From: Roseibium denhamense
Lineage (GTDB): Bacteria > Pseudomonadota > Alphaproteobacteria > Rhizobiales > Stappiaceae
Reading direction: 5' to 3'
NCBI RefSeq assembly: GCF_009711415.1
Contig: NZ_SMLZ01000114.1
Span: 61,702-125,701 of the forward strand
Length of the DNA stretch: 64,000 nucleotides
Shown here: positions 31,073 to 40,917 of the stretch, piece after piece
How positions within the stretch are numbered: position 1 is the stretch's first letter
Layout: every line of letters starts with the position of its first letter
Notes under the pieces: model-generated
The model's input: only the letters and a program-made list of their open reading frames with translations
What the model was told of the DNA's origin: nothing
Databases searched by the model: none
Program-made: the position numbers and the translations under genes

Positions 31073-32230
31073 TCAGGACCGTCCCCGGCGAAAGCCTGAG
31101 AGCGTGTCATATAACAGACTTGGCGAAAGAGGTTTCGCCAGAACGTCCTGAAACCCGACTTTCTTGAGACGCTGGTCGCCAACGGTTTCAAGAGCAGCCG
31201 TGACAGCAACAAGCGGCAGATCATCAGCTGACTTGAACGTACGCAGCTCCTCGGCGGTTTCCAGTCCGCTCATACCTGGCATATGAAGGTCGAGGAAAAC
31301 CGCGTCGTAGTCTCCCGCCCGCACCAGTCCAATGGCTTGTTCCCCAGAGCGGGCAGTGTCCGCGGTGGCGCCGAAAGATTCCAGCAACGCGGATAAAAGC
31401 CTGCAATTGGTCTCATTGTCGTCAACGATCAGAACATGACACGGCAATTGTTCCGGGGGCTCCCGACCAGCTTCTCCATTCCGCTCAGGCACGTCTGCCG
31501 CATCATCCGATAGCAGACCGACTGGAATATGGATCTCAAATCGGCTGCCACCATCATCCGGCTGCCGTAATTCCAGCTGGCCACCCATCTCGTGGGTCAA
31601 CTCCGCAGCCCCCCACAAACCCAGCCCAGACCCCGGCGCCGTTGCAAGACCGTGCTCTCCCCTGGCAAAGGGCTGGAAGAGCTGCCCCTGTTCATCGCTG
31701 GTAATGCCAGGCCCTTTGTCGGTAACGCTGACGCAAATCCACTGCTGATCTAGCTGCGGCTCGGAGCCATTTGCTACCCCGCCTCCCGTCCGCAGGTCGG
31801 CGGAAACAATGACCGTTCCGCTTCCGGTGTACTTGATGGCATTGTCCAGCAGGGTCATCACGACGCGGCGCAGATTCGCTTCAAAGGTCGTCGTTGCTCT
31901 TTTGGCCCCCTCAGCCAGGTCGAGGATGAGGCGCAAGCCCTTGGCCTTCGCCGAAACGGCGAAAAGATCGGTACATTCCCCCAAAATCGCCGCAACTCTG
32001 CACTCTGCCGGCTGCGGGTCAGCGGCCGGACTGGCGGTCTGAATGAGCTCCCCGGTCATATGGGTGAGCGCATCGATGGATTTGATGAGAATGGAGATCT
32101 GGTCTTTTTGAGTGTCGGTGAGCGGACTGCGTTCAATCAATTCTGCAGTGAGCCGCATGGCCGCCAGAGGGGTTCGCAGATCGTGAGCTAGTAGCGCCAA
32201 CTTGACGCTGTCCTCGTTCTGATCCGCCAT
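31073..32230 (-). CDS. Soluble hybrid histidine kinase / response regulator
   Basis: 385-residue protein with HisKA (H-box A-H-D-L-R-T-P-L, phosphoacceptor His about residue 16), HATPase (N-box L-L-D-N-A-I-K-Y-T; G1 D-K-G-P-G-I; G2 G-S-G-L-G-L) and a C-terminal receiver domain (acid pair V-D-D-N, phosphoacceptor in F-L-D-L-H-M-P-G, K in A-K-P-L). No sensor, HAMP or membrane segment precedes the kinase core, so input must come from a partner protein. The receiver has no output domain. No cognate regulator is nearby. Confidence 0.92.
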   Translation of the reverse strand: MADQNEDSVKLALLAHDLRTPLAAMRLTAELIERSPLTDTQKDQISILIKSIDALTHMTGELIQTASPAADPQPAECRVAAILGECTDLFAVSAKAKGLRLILDLAEGAKRATTTFEANLRRVVMTLLDNAIKYTGSGTVIVSADLRTGGGVANGSEPQLDQQWICVSVTDKGPGITSDEQGQLFQPFARGEHGLATAPGSGLGLWGAAELTHEMGGQLELRQPDDGGSRFEIHIPVGLLSDDAADVPERNGEAGREPPEQLPCHVLIVDDNETNCRLLSALLESFGATADTARSGEQAIGLVRAGDYDAVFLDLHMPGMSGLETAEELRTFKSADDLPLVAVTAALETVGDQRLKKVGFQDVLAKPLSPSLLYDTLSGFRRGRS

Positions 32231-32421
32231 ACGGCAAAGCCCTTCCCACCTGTTTTACGGTCAACAGCACTTGCAAGCTCAAAACAGACAAGCCACTGTA
32301 ACCTTAGCCGTGCTTACCTCGAAGGGCGGGCGCTGTCTATCTTTGCGCCTTTTCGTTGCATCCGCACGCGGCTCCCTCCAGAGCTTTCTTTCCCGCCGTC
32401 AGAACCTGACCGGACCCGGAC

Positions 32422-33387
32422 ATGTTTGCGAACACTCTTACGATCGTTGCCCCTGTCTTCCTGCTCATTGGTATTGGGTATAGTCTGGCGCGCATAGGGG
32501 TTCTCGACCAGTCTATTGCCTCGGCACTTGGCGATTTTGTTTACATCATCGCCATTCCGGTTCTCATTTTCCGGACCCTGATCAATGCTGATCTTACAGG
32601 AGGCCTTCCCTGGGCTCTGTGGGCAACCTACTTCCTTGGCATCTTTGCGACGTGGTTTATCGGCAATGTAATTATCCGCAAAGGCTTTGGGCGCGATGCG
32701 CGAGCCGGTGCCATCGGCGGGATCTCGGCCTCCTTTGCCAATACGATCATGGTCGGCCTCCCCTTGATCGGAGCCGTCTACGGCGATGAAGGGCTGGTTC
32801 CCCTCCTTCTAATTATCTCTGTTCACCTCGCCTTGATGACGGTTTTGATGGCAATTGTCATGGAGCGGGCAGCTGCGGTGGACCGGAATGATCAGAGCCC
32901 ACCGGTATTGAAAATGGTCGCGGGCGCGGCGCAAAGCCTCGTCAAGAACCCCTTGGTGCTCACGATCGTTGCCGCATTCATCTGGCGTATGACCGGCTGG
33001 AGCATCCCCACGATTGGACAGGACGTGCTGAACCGGATCGGCGCGACGGCCCTGCCGCTCGCCCTTCTGTCGCTGGGGATGAGCCTGGTACAGTATGGGG
33101 TGCGCGGCAACGTTCTTCCAGGTTTAATACTGAGCGGTTTGAAAATCTTCTTTATGCCGGCCGTCGTCTTTTCCGCTGGATACTTCCTGTTTCAGCTGCC
33201 GCCGCTCTGGATCGCGGTCGCCACGCTCACCGCTGCTTGTCCCACCGGGATCAATGCATACATCTTCGCCAACAGATACGGCACTGGCCACGCCATGTCT
33301 GCTAACGCGATCACCGCAACAACGTTGTGTGCGATCTTAACGACGAGCTTATGGGTCTGGCTGCTGGATTTGTGGCTCGGGGTCTGA
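32422..33387 (+). CDS. Auxin efflux carrier (AEC) family transporter
   Basis: 321-residue membrane protein with about ten helices in two inverted halves, the AEC/PIN-like carrier layout. Typical stretches are F-L-L-I-G-I-G-Y near the N-terminus, S-A-S-F-A-N-T-I-M-V-G-L-P-L in the first half and A-C-P-T-G-I-N-A-Y in the second. Bacterial members export or import malonate, malate or other organic acids; the substrate here is not known. It is a single gene with GGACCCGG upstream of the ATG. Confidence 0.9.
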   Translation: MFANTLTIVAPVFLLIGIGYSLARIGVLDQSIASALGDFVYIIAIPVLIFRTLINADLTGGLPWALWATYFLGIFATWFIGNVIIRKGFGRDARAGAIGGISASFANTIMVGLPLIGAVYGDEGLVPLLLIISVHLALMTVLMAIVMERAAAVDRNDQSPPVLKMVAGAAQSLVKNPLVLTIVAAFIWRMTGWSIPTIGQDVLNRIGATALPLALLSLGMSLVQYGVRGNVLPGLILSGLKIFFMPAVVFSAGYFLFQLPPLWIAVATLTAACPTGINAYIFANRYGTGHAMSANAITATTLCAILTTSLWVWLLDLWLGV

Positions 33388-33410
33388 CACTTGACATAAC
33401 CCCGAACGAG

Positions 33411-34310
33411 TTAAAGACCCAACAGGCGGCGCAAACCGCTATGGCCGAGACCGGCGCTGCGAAGAGCCCGCAAACTCGTATCCTGATTGCATTTTGAAAG
33501 CTTCCGACCGTCTTCCGCCAGTATGAGCCGATGGTGACGATAGCGGGGCTGCGGTAGCCCGAGCAGCTGTTGCAGAACACGGTGAACGCTGGTCGCCTCA
33601 AAAAGATCCTTGCCTCTGAGCACGTCCGTTACGCCTTGACGTGCGTCGTCCACGACAACGGCCAGGTGATAACTGGCCGGAGTGTCCTTGCGTGCGAGGA
33701 TGACGTCTCCCCATGCGTCGGCGTTGGCTGTTTGGGCATAAGGGGCGGCGAACAAATCTGGCCCTTCGGACCCGTATTCATTCCAGGTGAGGTCGCTTCC
33801 GACAAGAGCAAGCGCCCTTGTCATATCCAGCCGCAAGGCAAAGGCAGCATCGCTGCTGGACCGCTCTTTGAGGTCGTCAGGTGACAGGACAGCTGCATCG
33901 CCGGGATATCGGGGCGCCCCATCCGGATCACGGGGCCAGATCTGGCCGCCGGCTTCATAGTCGCTCACGAAGCGTTTGATTTCAGCGCGGGTCAGGTAGG
34001 CCGGATAGACGAGGCCAAGATCCTGCAGCCGTTCCAAAGCCGCCCGGTAATGCGGAAAACACTCCGATTGCCGGATAACCGGGCCATCAATCGGAACCCC
34101 GAGCCAGTCCAGGTCCTCGATCATGTCCGCTTCCAAAACGGGAGTGCACCGAGTCTGGTCGATATCTTCGATGCGAAGCAGGAACTGACCGCTCAAGGCA
34201 ACGGACGCGCGGACGTTCAAGAGCGCCGACAGCGCGTGCCCGAGATGGAGATGCCCATTTGGCGATGGCGCAAAACGGAAAACGGGCGCTGTCATTGCAA
34301 AGACCGGCAT
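33411..34310 (-). CDS. gluQ: Glutamyl-Q tRNA(Asp) synthetase
   Basis: 299-residue truncated glutamyl-tRNA synthetase homologue that attaches glutamate to queuosine of tRNA-Asp. The class I HIGH equivalent is H-L-G-H in F-A-P-S-P-N-G-H-L-H-L-G-H and the KMSKS equivalent is K-L-S-K-C. The anticodon-binding domain of GluRS is missing, as expected for GluQRS. The zinc-binding cysteines seen in the E. coli protein (Y-C-R-C-T-R) are replaced by Y-P-A-Y-L-T-R, so this enzyme is probably zinc-free. The start may be 34310 or 34295. It is divergent from the alkA-like gene. Confidence 0.92.
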   Translation of the reverse strand: MPVFAMTAPVFRFAPSPNGHLHLGHALSALLNVRASVALSGQFLLRIEDIDQTRCTPVLEADMIEDLDWLGVPIDGPVIRQSECFPHYRAALERLQDLGLVYPAYLTRAEIKRFVSDYEAGGQIWPRDPDGAPRYPGDAAVLSPDDLKERSSSDAAFALRLDMTRALALVGSDLTWNEYGSEGPDLFAAPYAQTANADAWGDVILARKDTPASYHLAVVVDDARQGVTDVLRGKDLFEATSVHRVLQQLLGLPQPRYRHHRLILAEDGRKLSKCNQDTSLRALRSAGLGHSGLRRLLGL

Positions 34311-34429
34311 CCTTGGTTGACGGACAGTGTTTTAAGGTACAGGACCGAATCATCAGACCCAATCCAAACGCCGATCTTGGTATCATTCCGCAAGTCGAGC
34401 ACAAGGCTCAACGGCACGATGGACGCCAT

Positions 34430-35071
34430 ATGACCCCGATTACCACAGAAGACGACGTAAAAACGGGCCTTACCAGCCTCTTGAAGCTAGACCCGCGTCT
34501 GTCGGACATTGCCCGTGCCGCCGGCCCCCTTCCGCTCCGGCGGCGCGCTGCCGACTTCGAGGGTCTCACCCACATCATCACCGGGCAACAGGTATCCGTT
34601 GCGAGCGCATCTGCAATCTTTTCGCGCCTAAAGGAGCGTGTTCAGCCCATGACGCCTCAGACTTTGGCTGCCCACTCCGATGAAAGTCTGGCCCAAGCAG
34701 GCCTGTCACGCCCGAAAATCCGCACACTCCGGGCCGTTGCAGAGGCTTGCGCAAACGGTCTGGATCTGACTGCGCTGGCAACAGCGCCCGCTGATACCGC
34801 CCATGCGGAGCTGTGCAAAATCAAAGGTATCGGACGATGGACTGCCGACATCTTTCTTCTGTTTTGCGCCGGTCATCCGGATGTTTTCCCGAGCGGCGAC
34901 CTCGCCCTGCAGACTGCGGTCAAGGACGCCTTGAAGCTCCCGGAACGGGCGGACCCGAAAACACTTGATGGCATTGCCGCTGACTGGTCCCCTTACCGGG
35001 GCATTGCTGCAAGGCTTTTTTGGGCCTGGTACCGGGTGCAGAAGCAAGGAAAAGCGACACTGCCGGTCTAA
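34430..35071 (+). CDS. DNA-3-methyladenine glycosylase II (AlkA-like)
   Basis: 213-residue HhH-GPD glycosylase that removes alkylated bases in base excision repair. The helix-hairpin-helix is at L-C-K-I-K-G-I-G-R-W-T-A and the catalytic aspartate lies in P-S-G-D-L-A-L-Q. The I-T-G-Q-Q-V-S motif of the AlkA family is near residue 50. The N-terminal domain of E. coli AlkA is absent, as in many bacterial short forms. The start at 34430 replaces an upstream frame that runs into the gluQ promoter. Confidence 0.92.
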   Translation: MTPITTEDDVKTGLTSLLKLDPRLSDIARAAGPLPLRRRAADFEGLTHIITGQQVSVASASAIFSRLKERVQPMTPQTLAAHSDESLAQAGLSRPKIRTLRAVAEACANGLDLTALATAPADTAHAELCKIKGIGRWTADIFLLFCAGHPDVFPSGDLALQTAVKDALKLPERADPKTLDGIAADWSPYRGIAARLFWAWYRVQKQGKATLPV

Positions 35072-35203
35072 TACCAACCTCAACAAACAAGACACGATCT
35101 GACCGTGTTTCTTGCGATTGGTATAACGATCCCGGCAATCATGTCCCGTAAAGACTTTTGGGCTTACCTTTCTTGCAAACAGTCCCGGTTAGGAGAAGTG
35201 ACG

Positions 35204-35734
35204 GTGATATCAACAATTCGGGTTTTGGTGGTCCTGATCCTGTTTCCATTCGGACCGGCATTTGCAAACGAACCACTTTCAGCCTCTGACAATAGATGGG
35301 CCCGGATGAGCGACCTGTGTCAGCGACAACTTGAACTAACCGCAGACCAGTGCAGTTGTATTTTCAGCAAGTCCTTCGAAACCAGGCTCTCCAATGTGGA
35401 TCTGTCTTTTTATTATGGCGGGCAAAACGAAAAGCTCTCCGCAGAAGCGCTCTCAACACTTGACAACTTACGCCGAACCTGTACCCAGCCGGACACCGTC
35501 GGCACCACCTCCTCCGGACCATCGCAGCACACGGCACTTTGCGAGAGCAAAAGCAACATGGACCCTCCCCGCTGCAGCTGTTTTCTCCGAAAGGCTGAAG
35601 CTTCAAACTATGCGGCCAATGACATTGAGATGTTTCTGCGCGGACGGGCTTCGAAAGTGAGCGAATTTAGCCTTTATACAGAGATGACGATCCATCTTCT
35701 GGATTGCGAAAAAGAAGTCATTCGCGGCCAATAA
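35204..35734 (+). CDS. Secreted protein with duplicated C-x-C cysteine modules
   Basis: 176-residue protein I do not recognise. A signal peptide spans residues 1-19 (ending A-F-A). The mature part consists of two similar halves of about 58-60 residues, each with L-C, then C-S-C-(I/F) 10-12 residues later, and a final Cys near the end: D-Q-C-S-C-I-F in the first and P-R-C-S-C-F-L in the second. Four cysteines per half suggest two disulfides or a metal site per module in the periplasm. Start GTG 35204 has AGGAG eight bases upstream, while the longer frame from 35105 lacks a ribosome site. Confidence 0.7.
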   Translation: MISTIRVLVVLILFPFGPAFANEPLSASDNRWARMSDLCQRQLELTADQCSCIFSKSFETRLSNVDLSFYYGGQNEKLSAEALSTLDNLRRTCTQPDTVGTTSSGPSQHTALCESKSNMDPPRCSCFLRKAEASNYAANDIEMFLRGRASKVSEFSLYTEMTIHLLDCEKEVIRGQ

Positions 35735-35776
35735 GTTCGTCCGGTCAAGTATCCTTCGCGCTCGCGTCCGCAGACT

Positions 35777-36559
35777 TTAAATATCGACAGCAGAGATCAT
35801 TGACGCGAGCGAACGCGTCAGCAGATCAATATCCTCGGGGCGGGACAACCGGTGGTCACCGTCCGGAACAAGAGACAAGGTGACATCGTCTAGGGGCAGA
35901 TGCTGCACAAGGCGCTGCGCATGCTCGACCGGCACATCCGGGTCGAGAGCGCCTTGGAGAATAGCGACGGGAATTCCCAGATGCAGCGGTTTCTGAAACA
36001 GCAAATGCTGACGGCCATCCTCGATGAGCCTGCGTGTGATGACATACGGATCATCGCTGTATTCCGAGGGCTGAGCCCAGCGGCCATCCCTTAGAATCGT
36101 CTCACGGATCTCGTCCGTAAAGCGTTGTTTCCACATAAGCTCTTCTGTGAAGTCAACAGCCGGAGCGATCAGCACAAGGCCTTTGACCCGGTTGCTTGCC
36201 TTGCGGCTGAGAGCAAGCAGCAGTGCGATCCACCCGCCCATGGAGGACCCGACCAGCACGGCTCCTTGCGGGCAGAAGCGATCGAAGACAGCTTCCGCTT
36301 CTTCCAGCCAATCGGAGACACAAGCGTCTTCGAAAGCTCCTCCAGACTGCCCATGCCCCGAATAGTCGAACCTTATGACAGCGCGCACTTCCTTTTTGCC
36401 AAACGCCGCCAGCGCCTGCGCTTTGGACCCGGTCATGACGGATTTGAAACCGGACAGCCACAAGAAGGCCGGACCACGCCCCGCCTCTTCCAAAACCGCG
36501 ATATCGCGCTCACAACCGGATTTTCCGGCCCGGATGAATTGCGGTTCCTGCCCACCCAT
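35777..36559 (-). CDS. Alpha/beta-hydrolase (ABHD10 / palmitoyl thioesterase-like)
   Basis: 260-residue alpha/beta-hydrolase with an intact triad: nucleophile elbow G-S-S-M-G-G, acid in G-A-L-D-P-D-V-P and His in D-G-D-H-R-L. The N-terminal F-L-W-L-S-G-F-K-S and R-F-D-Y-S-G-H-G-Q-S-G blocks match the group that includes ABHD10-type thioesterases and carboxylesterases. It is cytoplasmic with no signal peptide. It diverges from the glycosyltransferase gene. The natural substrate is unknown. Confidence 0.9.
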   Translation of the reverse strand: MGGQEPQFIRAGKSGCERDIAVLEEAGRGPAFLWLSGFKSVMTGSKAQALAAFGKKEVRAVIRFDYSGHGQSGGAFEDACVSDWLEEAEAVFDRFCPQGAVLVGSSMGGWIALLLALSRKASNRVKGLVLIAPAVDFTEELMWKQRFTDEIRETILRDGRWAQPSEYSDDPYVITRRLIEDGRQHLLFQKPLHLGIPVAILQGALDPDVPVEHAQRLVQHLPLDDVTLSLVPDGDHRLSRPEDIDLLTRSLASMISAVDI

Positions 36560-36644
36560 ATTATGGCTTCCGTGTTGTTATCCCGTGTCCGGCGCCCGTT
36601 TGACACACCACTCCGATTTTGAAAACCCCGCTTGGAGGTCCGCC

Positions 36645-37823
36645 TTGGCCGCTTTGCCACCCGCCACCACCATTTTGCAGGTGATCCCGGATCTCAACTC
36701 GGGCGGCGCCGAACGGACCACTGTCGATGTAGCCAGGGCAATCACGGACGCTGGTGGCGTCGCGGTTGTGGCAAGTCAGGGTGGGCAAATGGTCGCCGAG
36801 CTTGAAGCCGTCGGCGCCGAACACATCACGTTACCGCTGAAATCCAAAAACCCCGTGACACTTTGGAAAAACCGGGGAAGTCTGATTGAGCTGATCGCGC
36901 GCCGGAAAGTGACCCTGGTTCATGCCCGGAGCCGCGCTCCAGCCTGGTCGGCCCTCATGGCGGCACGGCACGCGAAAGTGCCCTTCGTTACCACCTATCA
37001 CGGTACCTATAACCAGAAGAACGCGCTCAAAGGCCTGTATAACTCGGTCATGGCGCGCGGGGATCAGGTGATCGCCAACTCTCATTTCATCGCCAGGCTG
37101 ATCCGCGAGCGGCATCCCTTCGCGGCACAGCGGATCACCGTGATTCAGCGCGGGTCTGATCTGAAAGCACTTGACCCGGACAATGTCAGCCGTCTGCGCC
37201 AGCAGGCCCTTAAGGACAGCTGGGGTATCCCGAACGGGCATCCGATCATCCTCAACATGGCCCGTCTCACGGCCTGGAAGGGCCAGAAGGTCCTCATCGA
37301 GGCCATGGCACTGCTCAAGGATACCTGCACCAGCTCACCTATCGCGATCCTCGCAGGTGATGCCCAGGGACGGGAGGGATACCTTGCGGATCTCAAGGCA
37401 TTGATCGCAGATCATGGCTTGCAACATGCTGTTCGCCTTGTCGGGCATTGCTCCGATGTGCCCGCCGCCCTAGCGCTCTCCGACATCTCGGTTGTCGCTT
37501 CCGTCGAACCGGAAGCCTTTGGCAGGGCCGCTGTAGAAGCACAGGCAGCACGTGTTCCTGTCATTGTATCTGATCTCGGCGCTGTTCCTGAAACGGTTCT
37601 TGCTCCGCCGGATACCGACGAACAGGAACGGACCGGCTGGCGGGTACCGCCGGGCGAACCGGAAGCCTTGGCCGATGCCATCCGGCGGGTGCTTGCCCTT
37701 GATCTTGACGCTCAAAAAAAACTGAAGGACCGGGCGCTTGCTCATGTCCGCCAGAACTTTTCCGTCAATGTCATGTGCGCGCGAACGCTGGACGTCTACG
37801 CCCGTTTGCTCCAGCCAGCCTAG
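36645..37823 (+). CDS. Glycosyltransferase family 4 protein (GT-B fold)
   Basis: 392-residue retaining glycosyltransferase. The N-terminal P-D-L-N-S-G-G-A-E-R-T marks a GT4 acceptor domain, and the donor domain has the E-x7-E motif in E-P-E-A-F-G-R-A-A-V-E. Likely roles are lipopolysaccharide core or exopolysaccharide assembly at the cytoplasmic face. Start TTG 36645 has a strong GGAGG six bases upstream; the much longer open frame from 36375 overlaps the divergent hydrolase gene and is not family-like. It is a single gene. Confidence 0.9.
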   Translation: MAALPPATTILQVIPDLNSGGAERTTVDVARAITDAGGVAVVASQGGQMVAELEAVGAEHITLPLKSKNPVTLWKNRGSLIELIARRKVTLVHARSRAPAWSALMAARHAKVPFVTTYHGTYNQKNALKGLYNSVMARGDQVIANSHFIARLIRERHPFAAQRITVIQRGSDLKALDPDNVSRLRQQALKDSWGIPNGHPIILNMARLTAWKGQKVLIEAMALLKDTCTSSPIAILAGDAQGREGYLADLKALIADHGLQHAVRLVGHCSDVPAALALSDISVVASVEPEAFGRAAVEAQAARVPVIVSDLGAVPETVLAPPDTDEQERTGWRVPPGEPEALADAIRRVLALDLDAQKKLKDRALAHVRQNFSVNVMCARTLDVYARLLQPA

Positions 37824-37956
37824 GTCACTTATGAGTTGGTGATCTGGTGCATCAGACGTTTAGCTGGATATCCCAGCGATGTTCTGACACTTTCAAATCG
37901 AGGCCAATTTTTCCCTAGCCGACAGGAGCCACGTTTTTGTCCGGGAGGGAATTACT

Positions 37957-39921
37957 CTAGGCCGCCCGGATTTGATCCAGGAACCGCGCCACTTCCTCAC
38001 GCAGCAGTTCAGACTGCTGCGACAAGTCATTAATGCTCCCCTGGACTTCACGGGTCGCGCCGCTGGACTCAACCGAACCGTCCTTCACAATCTGGATCGT
38101 ATCGGACACATCGCGCGTACCGCTTGCCGCCTGGGCCACGTTTTCGGCAACACTTTGCGTTGTTGCGCCTTGCTCTTCCATTGCGGCAGCAATAGCCGAG
38201 GATGACTGTTCGAGATCGCGGATCACTTCTCCGATCTTGCCAATCGAGCCTACCGCGGTTTTTGTCTCGGATTGAATTTCCGTCACAAGCTGGGAGATGC
38301 TCTCGGTGGCTTTCGCCGTCTCGTTTGCCAGCGCCTTCACTTCACTTGCAACAACCGCAAATCCCTTCCCGGCTTCACCGGCTCGCGCGGATTCGATGGT
38401 CGCATTAAGCGCCAGAAGATTGGTTTGCTCGGCAATGTCGGAAATCATCGAGATAACTTCACCGATCCGGTCTGCCATGGACGCAAGGCTGTCCATCTGG
38501 TCGGCCGTCTGGGCAACGTCCTTGGCCGCATTTTTCGAAGATTCCGAGGCCCGTATGACCTGTTGATTGATCTCACTGATCGAAGCTGTCATTTCCTCGG
38601 TCGCGGCCGCGACTACCTCGACGTTGTGCGTCGTCTGGGAAGAGGCCGAGGCAGCGTTTTCGGCACGCTCACTGGTGCTCTGAGACACTCTGGAGAGTGT
38701 CATGGCGTTCTGGTCAAGGCTCGCCGCTGCGGCGGAAACGCGCTGAACAATGGCACCGACCGTCGAATCGAATTGATTGGCCAGATTATCCATCATCGCA
38801 CGCTTTTCCGCCTCGGACCGCGCAGCCAAGTCCTTTTGCTCAGCTTCAAGCTCTGCCGTTCTGAGCAGATTGGAGCGGAACACTTCCACAGCACGGGCAA
38901 TCGAACCGATTTCATTTTTCCGGTCTGTGTAATGAACATCCACATCAGTGTTACCGCCCGACAAGTCCCGCATGGTTGCGGTGAGATCATTGATCGGCCG
39001 AGTGATAGACCGGCCAATCAGCCAGCCGATCCCTATCGCGAGGACAAGGGAGATCCCGGACACGGTGAGGCTCATACGTTGGGACGACTTTTCAGCGGTC
39101 GCAAGCGCAGCACTCGCAGCCTGCTTGCCGAGATAGGCAGCTTCGGACAGGGCCGACCATGCCGGCGCAATCTGGGTATATGTCTCGTTGATCGCGTCCC
39201 GGGTCGCGACGATTTCCTTTGATTTTTGCGCGAACTCGCCAAAGGAAGACTGATAAGTATCCAGAAGCGCAGAGATTTCCATCTTGTCCGCCTCCGGCAT
39301 GTCCGTTGTTGCCAGCAAGTCTGCAAATTCAGCGCGGCGGTCATCGATCCGCCCGATGTACTTGTCGTCGCCGCGCAACATGAAGTCTTTCTCATGGCGG
39401 CGCATCATCAACATCTTCACTGTAAGAGCATCAAGATTGGCGGCCTTGAGCTTCTCCTCAACCTCATGGACTGCTGACCTCAGCTGGCCTTTCAGTCCGC
39501 TGTTTTCATCGACACCCATCGCGACCTGGTGGCTGGTAAGAACGTCGAACTGGGCTTTATGCGATCCAAGAATGCCCCGCAGCGCTTCAATCTCTGCAGA
39601 AACCGGCGCGGATTGCGGCTTTGCAGCGACGTCCTCGAGATTTGAAAGCGCCTCGTTATATTCCGTGTTGTACGTCTCGATCGTGCCCGCATCCGATGTC
39701 AGCAGAAACTCTTTTTGAGCCGTTTGCATGTTTTGCGCATGGGCTTGAACCTGCGACACCTTGAAGTCCATCTGCGAGTATTCGGCGAGATTTTCGATTT
39801 CGGAGGAAACGATCCGCTGCGTGTAATACGACGTGCCAAGAAGGACTGTAATTGCGATAACTGCGATTGCGGACAAACCGCCAACACGCGCCGAGATCCT
39901 TAGATCGGAGATGAATTTCAT
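37957..39921 (-). CDS. Methyl-accepting chemotaxis protein with HBM-type sensor
   Basis: 654-residue chemoreceptor. Membrane helix 1 covers about residues 13-33; a periplasmic helical sensor of about 250 residues follows, with the [10 protein letters not shown] motif typical of helical bimodular (HBM) sensors such as McpS. Then come membrane helix 2 (about 285-305), HAMP and the signalling hairpin with tip [11 protein letters not shown]. Known HBM sensors bind TCA-cycle acids. The start at 39921 is chosen because 22 upstream residues precede the basic N-terminus before helix 1. No che genes are adjacent. Confidence 0.93.
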   Translation of the reverse strand: MKFISDLRISARVGGLSAIAVIAITVLLGTSYYTQRIVSSEIENLAEYSQMDFKVSQVQAHAQNMQTAQKEFLLTSDAGTIETYNTEYNEALSNLEDVAAKPQSAPVSAEIEALRGILGSHKAQFDVLTSHQVAMGVDENSGLKGQLRSAVHEVEEKLKAANLDALTVKMLMMRRHEKDFMLRGDDKYIGRIDDRRAEFADLLATTDMPEADKMEISALLDTYQSSFGEFAQKSKEIVATRDAINETYTQIAPAWSALSEAAYLGKQAASAALATAEKSSQRMSLTVSGISLVLAIGIGWLIGRSITRPINDLTATMRDLSGGNTDVDVHYTDRKNEIGSIARAVEVFRSNLLRTAELEAEQKDLAARSEAEKRAMMDNLANQFDSTVGAIVQRVSAAAASLDQNAMTLSRVSQSTSERAENAASASSQTTHNVEVVAAATEEMTASISEINQQVIRASESSKNAAKDVAQTADQMDSLASMADRIGEVISMISDIAEQTNLLALNATIESARAGEAGKGFAVVASEVKALANETAKATESISQLVTEIQSETKTAVGSIGKIGEVIRDLEQSSSAIAAAMEEQGATTQSVAENVAQAASGTRDVSDTIQIVKDGSVESSGATREVQGSINDLSQQSELLREEVARFLDQIRAA

Positions 39922-40176
39922 AGCTTTCTCATACCACCCATGTAGTCGCCCACGCCCGGGCGAAGGCATGTCACAGATATGAGGCAAGGCCCTTAAGAAA
40001 AATTTACGCTAAGGAAGTAAATGCAGGAAATACATTGTTTCCACACGTGAATAATCAACAAAATAGTGCAATTATTTACTGCACAATTTTCGGTATATAT
40101 TTGTTAGCCGGATAAGCTACTTGGCAACCGAAATCCGATCCAACAGACCGGATCGCCAAACGGCGCACCAAGGTTG
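39922..40176. other. AT-rich intergenic region upstream of the HBM chemoreceptor
   Basis: 255 bases, clearly more AT-rich than the neighbours between about 40010 and 40105. A GTGCA-N9-TGCAC inverted repeat lies at about 40064-40082. It probably holds the chemoreceptor promoter. No gene is supported. Confidence 0.4.
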
Positions 40177-40713
40177 CTAGGCGGCAAGGGGGTAGGCCTC
40201 TTCCACGAGATAGGGTCCGCCACCGATACTCGAGCGCGACGAAAACAGCACAAACCGGCCCGCGATAAATGGCGGTGCCTGAAAGTTGCCGCGCTCGCTC
40301 AACCACTTGGCGACATCCTCATTGCTTGAGGTCTTGCAGCGGGCCAAGGTCACATGAGGCACATATTTCCGGCGTTCCGGCGCAAGTTTCAAACGTTGTA
40401 TGATGCGCTCTTGCTCAGCCTGCAGTTCTGCCAGTTGCGCCGTCGGGTCAACACGGGCCCAAACCGCATGGGGCTTGCCGTTGCCGAAAGACCCGAGCCC
40501 GTTCAACCGTATTTCCACCGGCTCCCGGCGGATCCGGTCAAGCCCGGCAGCAACTTCATATGCTGTCCGGTCATCGATATCGCCAATAAAACGTAAGGTG
40601 ATGTGGTAGTTTTCCGTATCAATCCAGCGGGCGCCCCGAAGGCCTCCCCGAAGCATCGAAAGCATGAGCGCCGTCTGTGACGGGATCTCAAGGCCTGTAA
40701 AAAGGCGCGGCAT
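40177..40713 (-). CDS. thpR: RNA 2',3'-cyclic phosphodiesterase (2H family)
   Basis: 178-residue 2H phosphoesterase with the two catalytic H-x-T-x motifs, H-I-T-L-R-F-I-G and H-V-T-L-A-R-C, spaced as in ThpR/LigT. It opens 2',3'-cyclic phosphates on RNA and was first described as a 2'-5' RNA ligase. The N-terminus R-L-F-T-G-L-E-I-P is characteristic. It is a single gene facing the same way as the chemoreceptor. Confidence 0.95.
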   Translation of the reverse strand: MPRLFTGLEIPSQTALMLSMLRGGLRGARWIDTENYHITLRFIGDIDDRTAYEVAAGLDRIRREPVEIRLNGLGSFGNGKPHAVWARVDPTAQLAELQAEQERIIQRLKLAPERRKYVPHVTLARCKTSSNEDVAKWLSERGNFQAPPFIAGRFVLFSSRSSIGGGPYLVEEAYPLAA

Positions 40714-40917
40714 GGAGTAACCCTCCGCTTGTCGCTGACATTTCCATCAGGAATCAACTGTGTGAAAATCGCAAGACAATTCTCTAAGCCATTAAGTTCA
40801 CTGTAGATTTTCAATTTCAAACAAGAACGGCCGGCCACAGGAAAACCCGCAGCCAGCCCATATCACGTTAGTGATTCTCAAAAAGGCAAAAATATTCAGA
40901 AACTTAGTGGAGAAACT

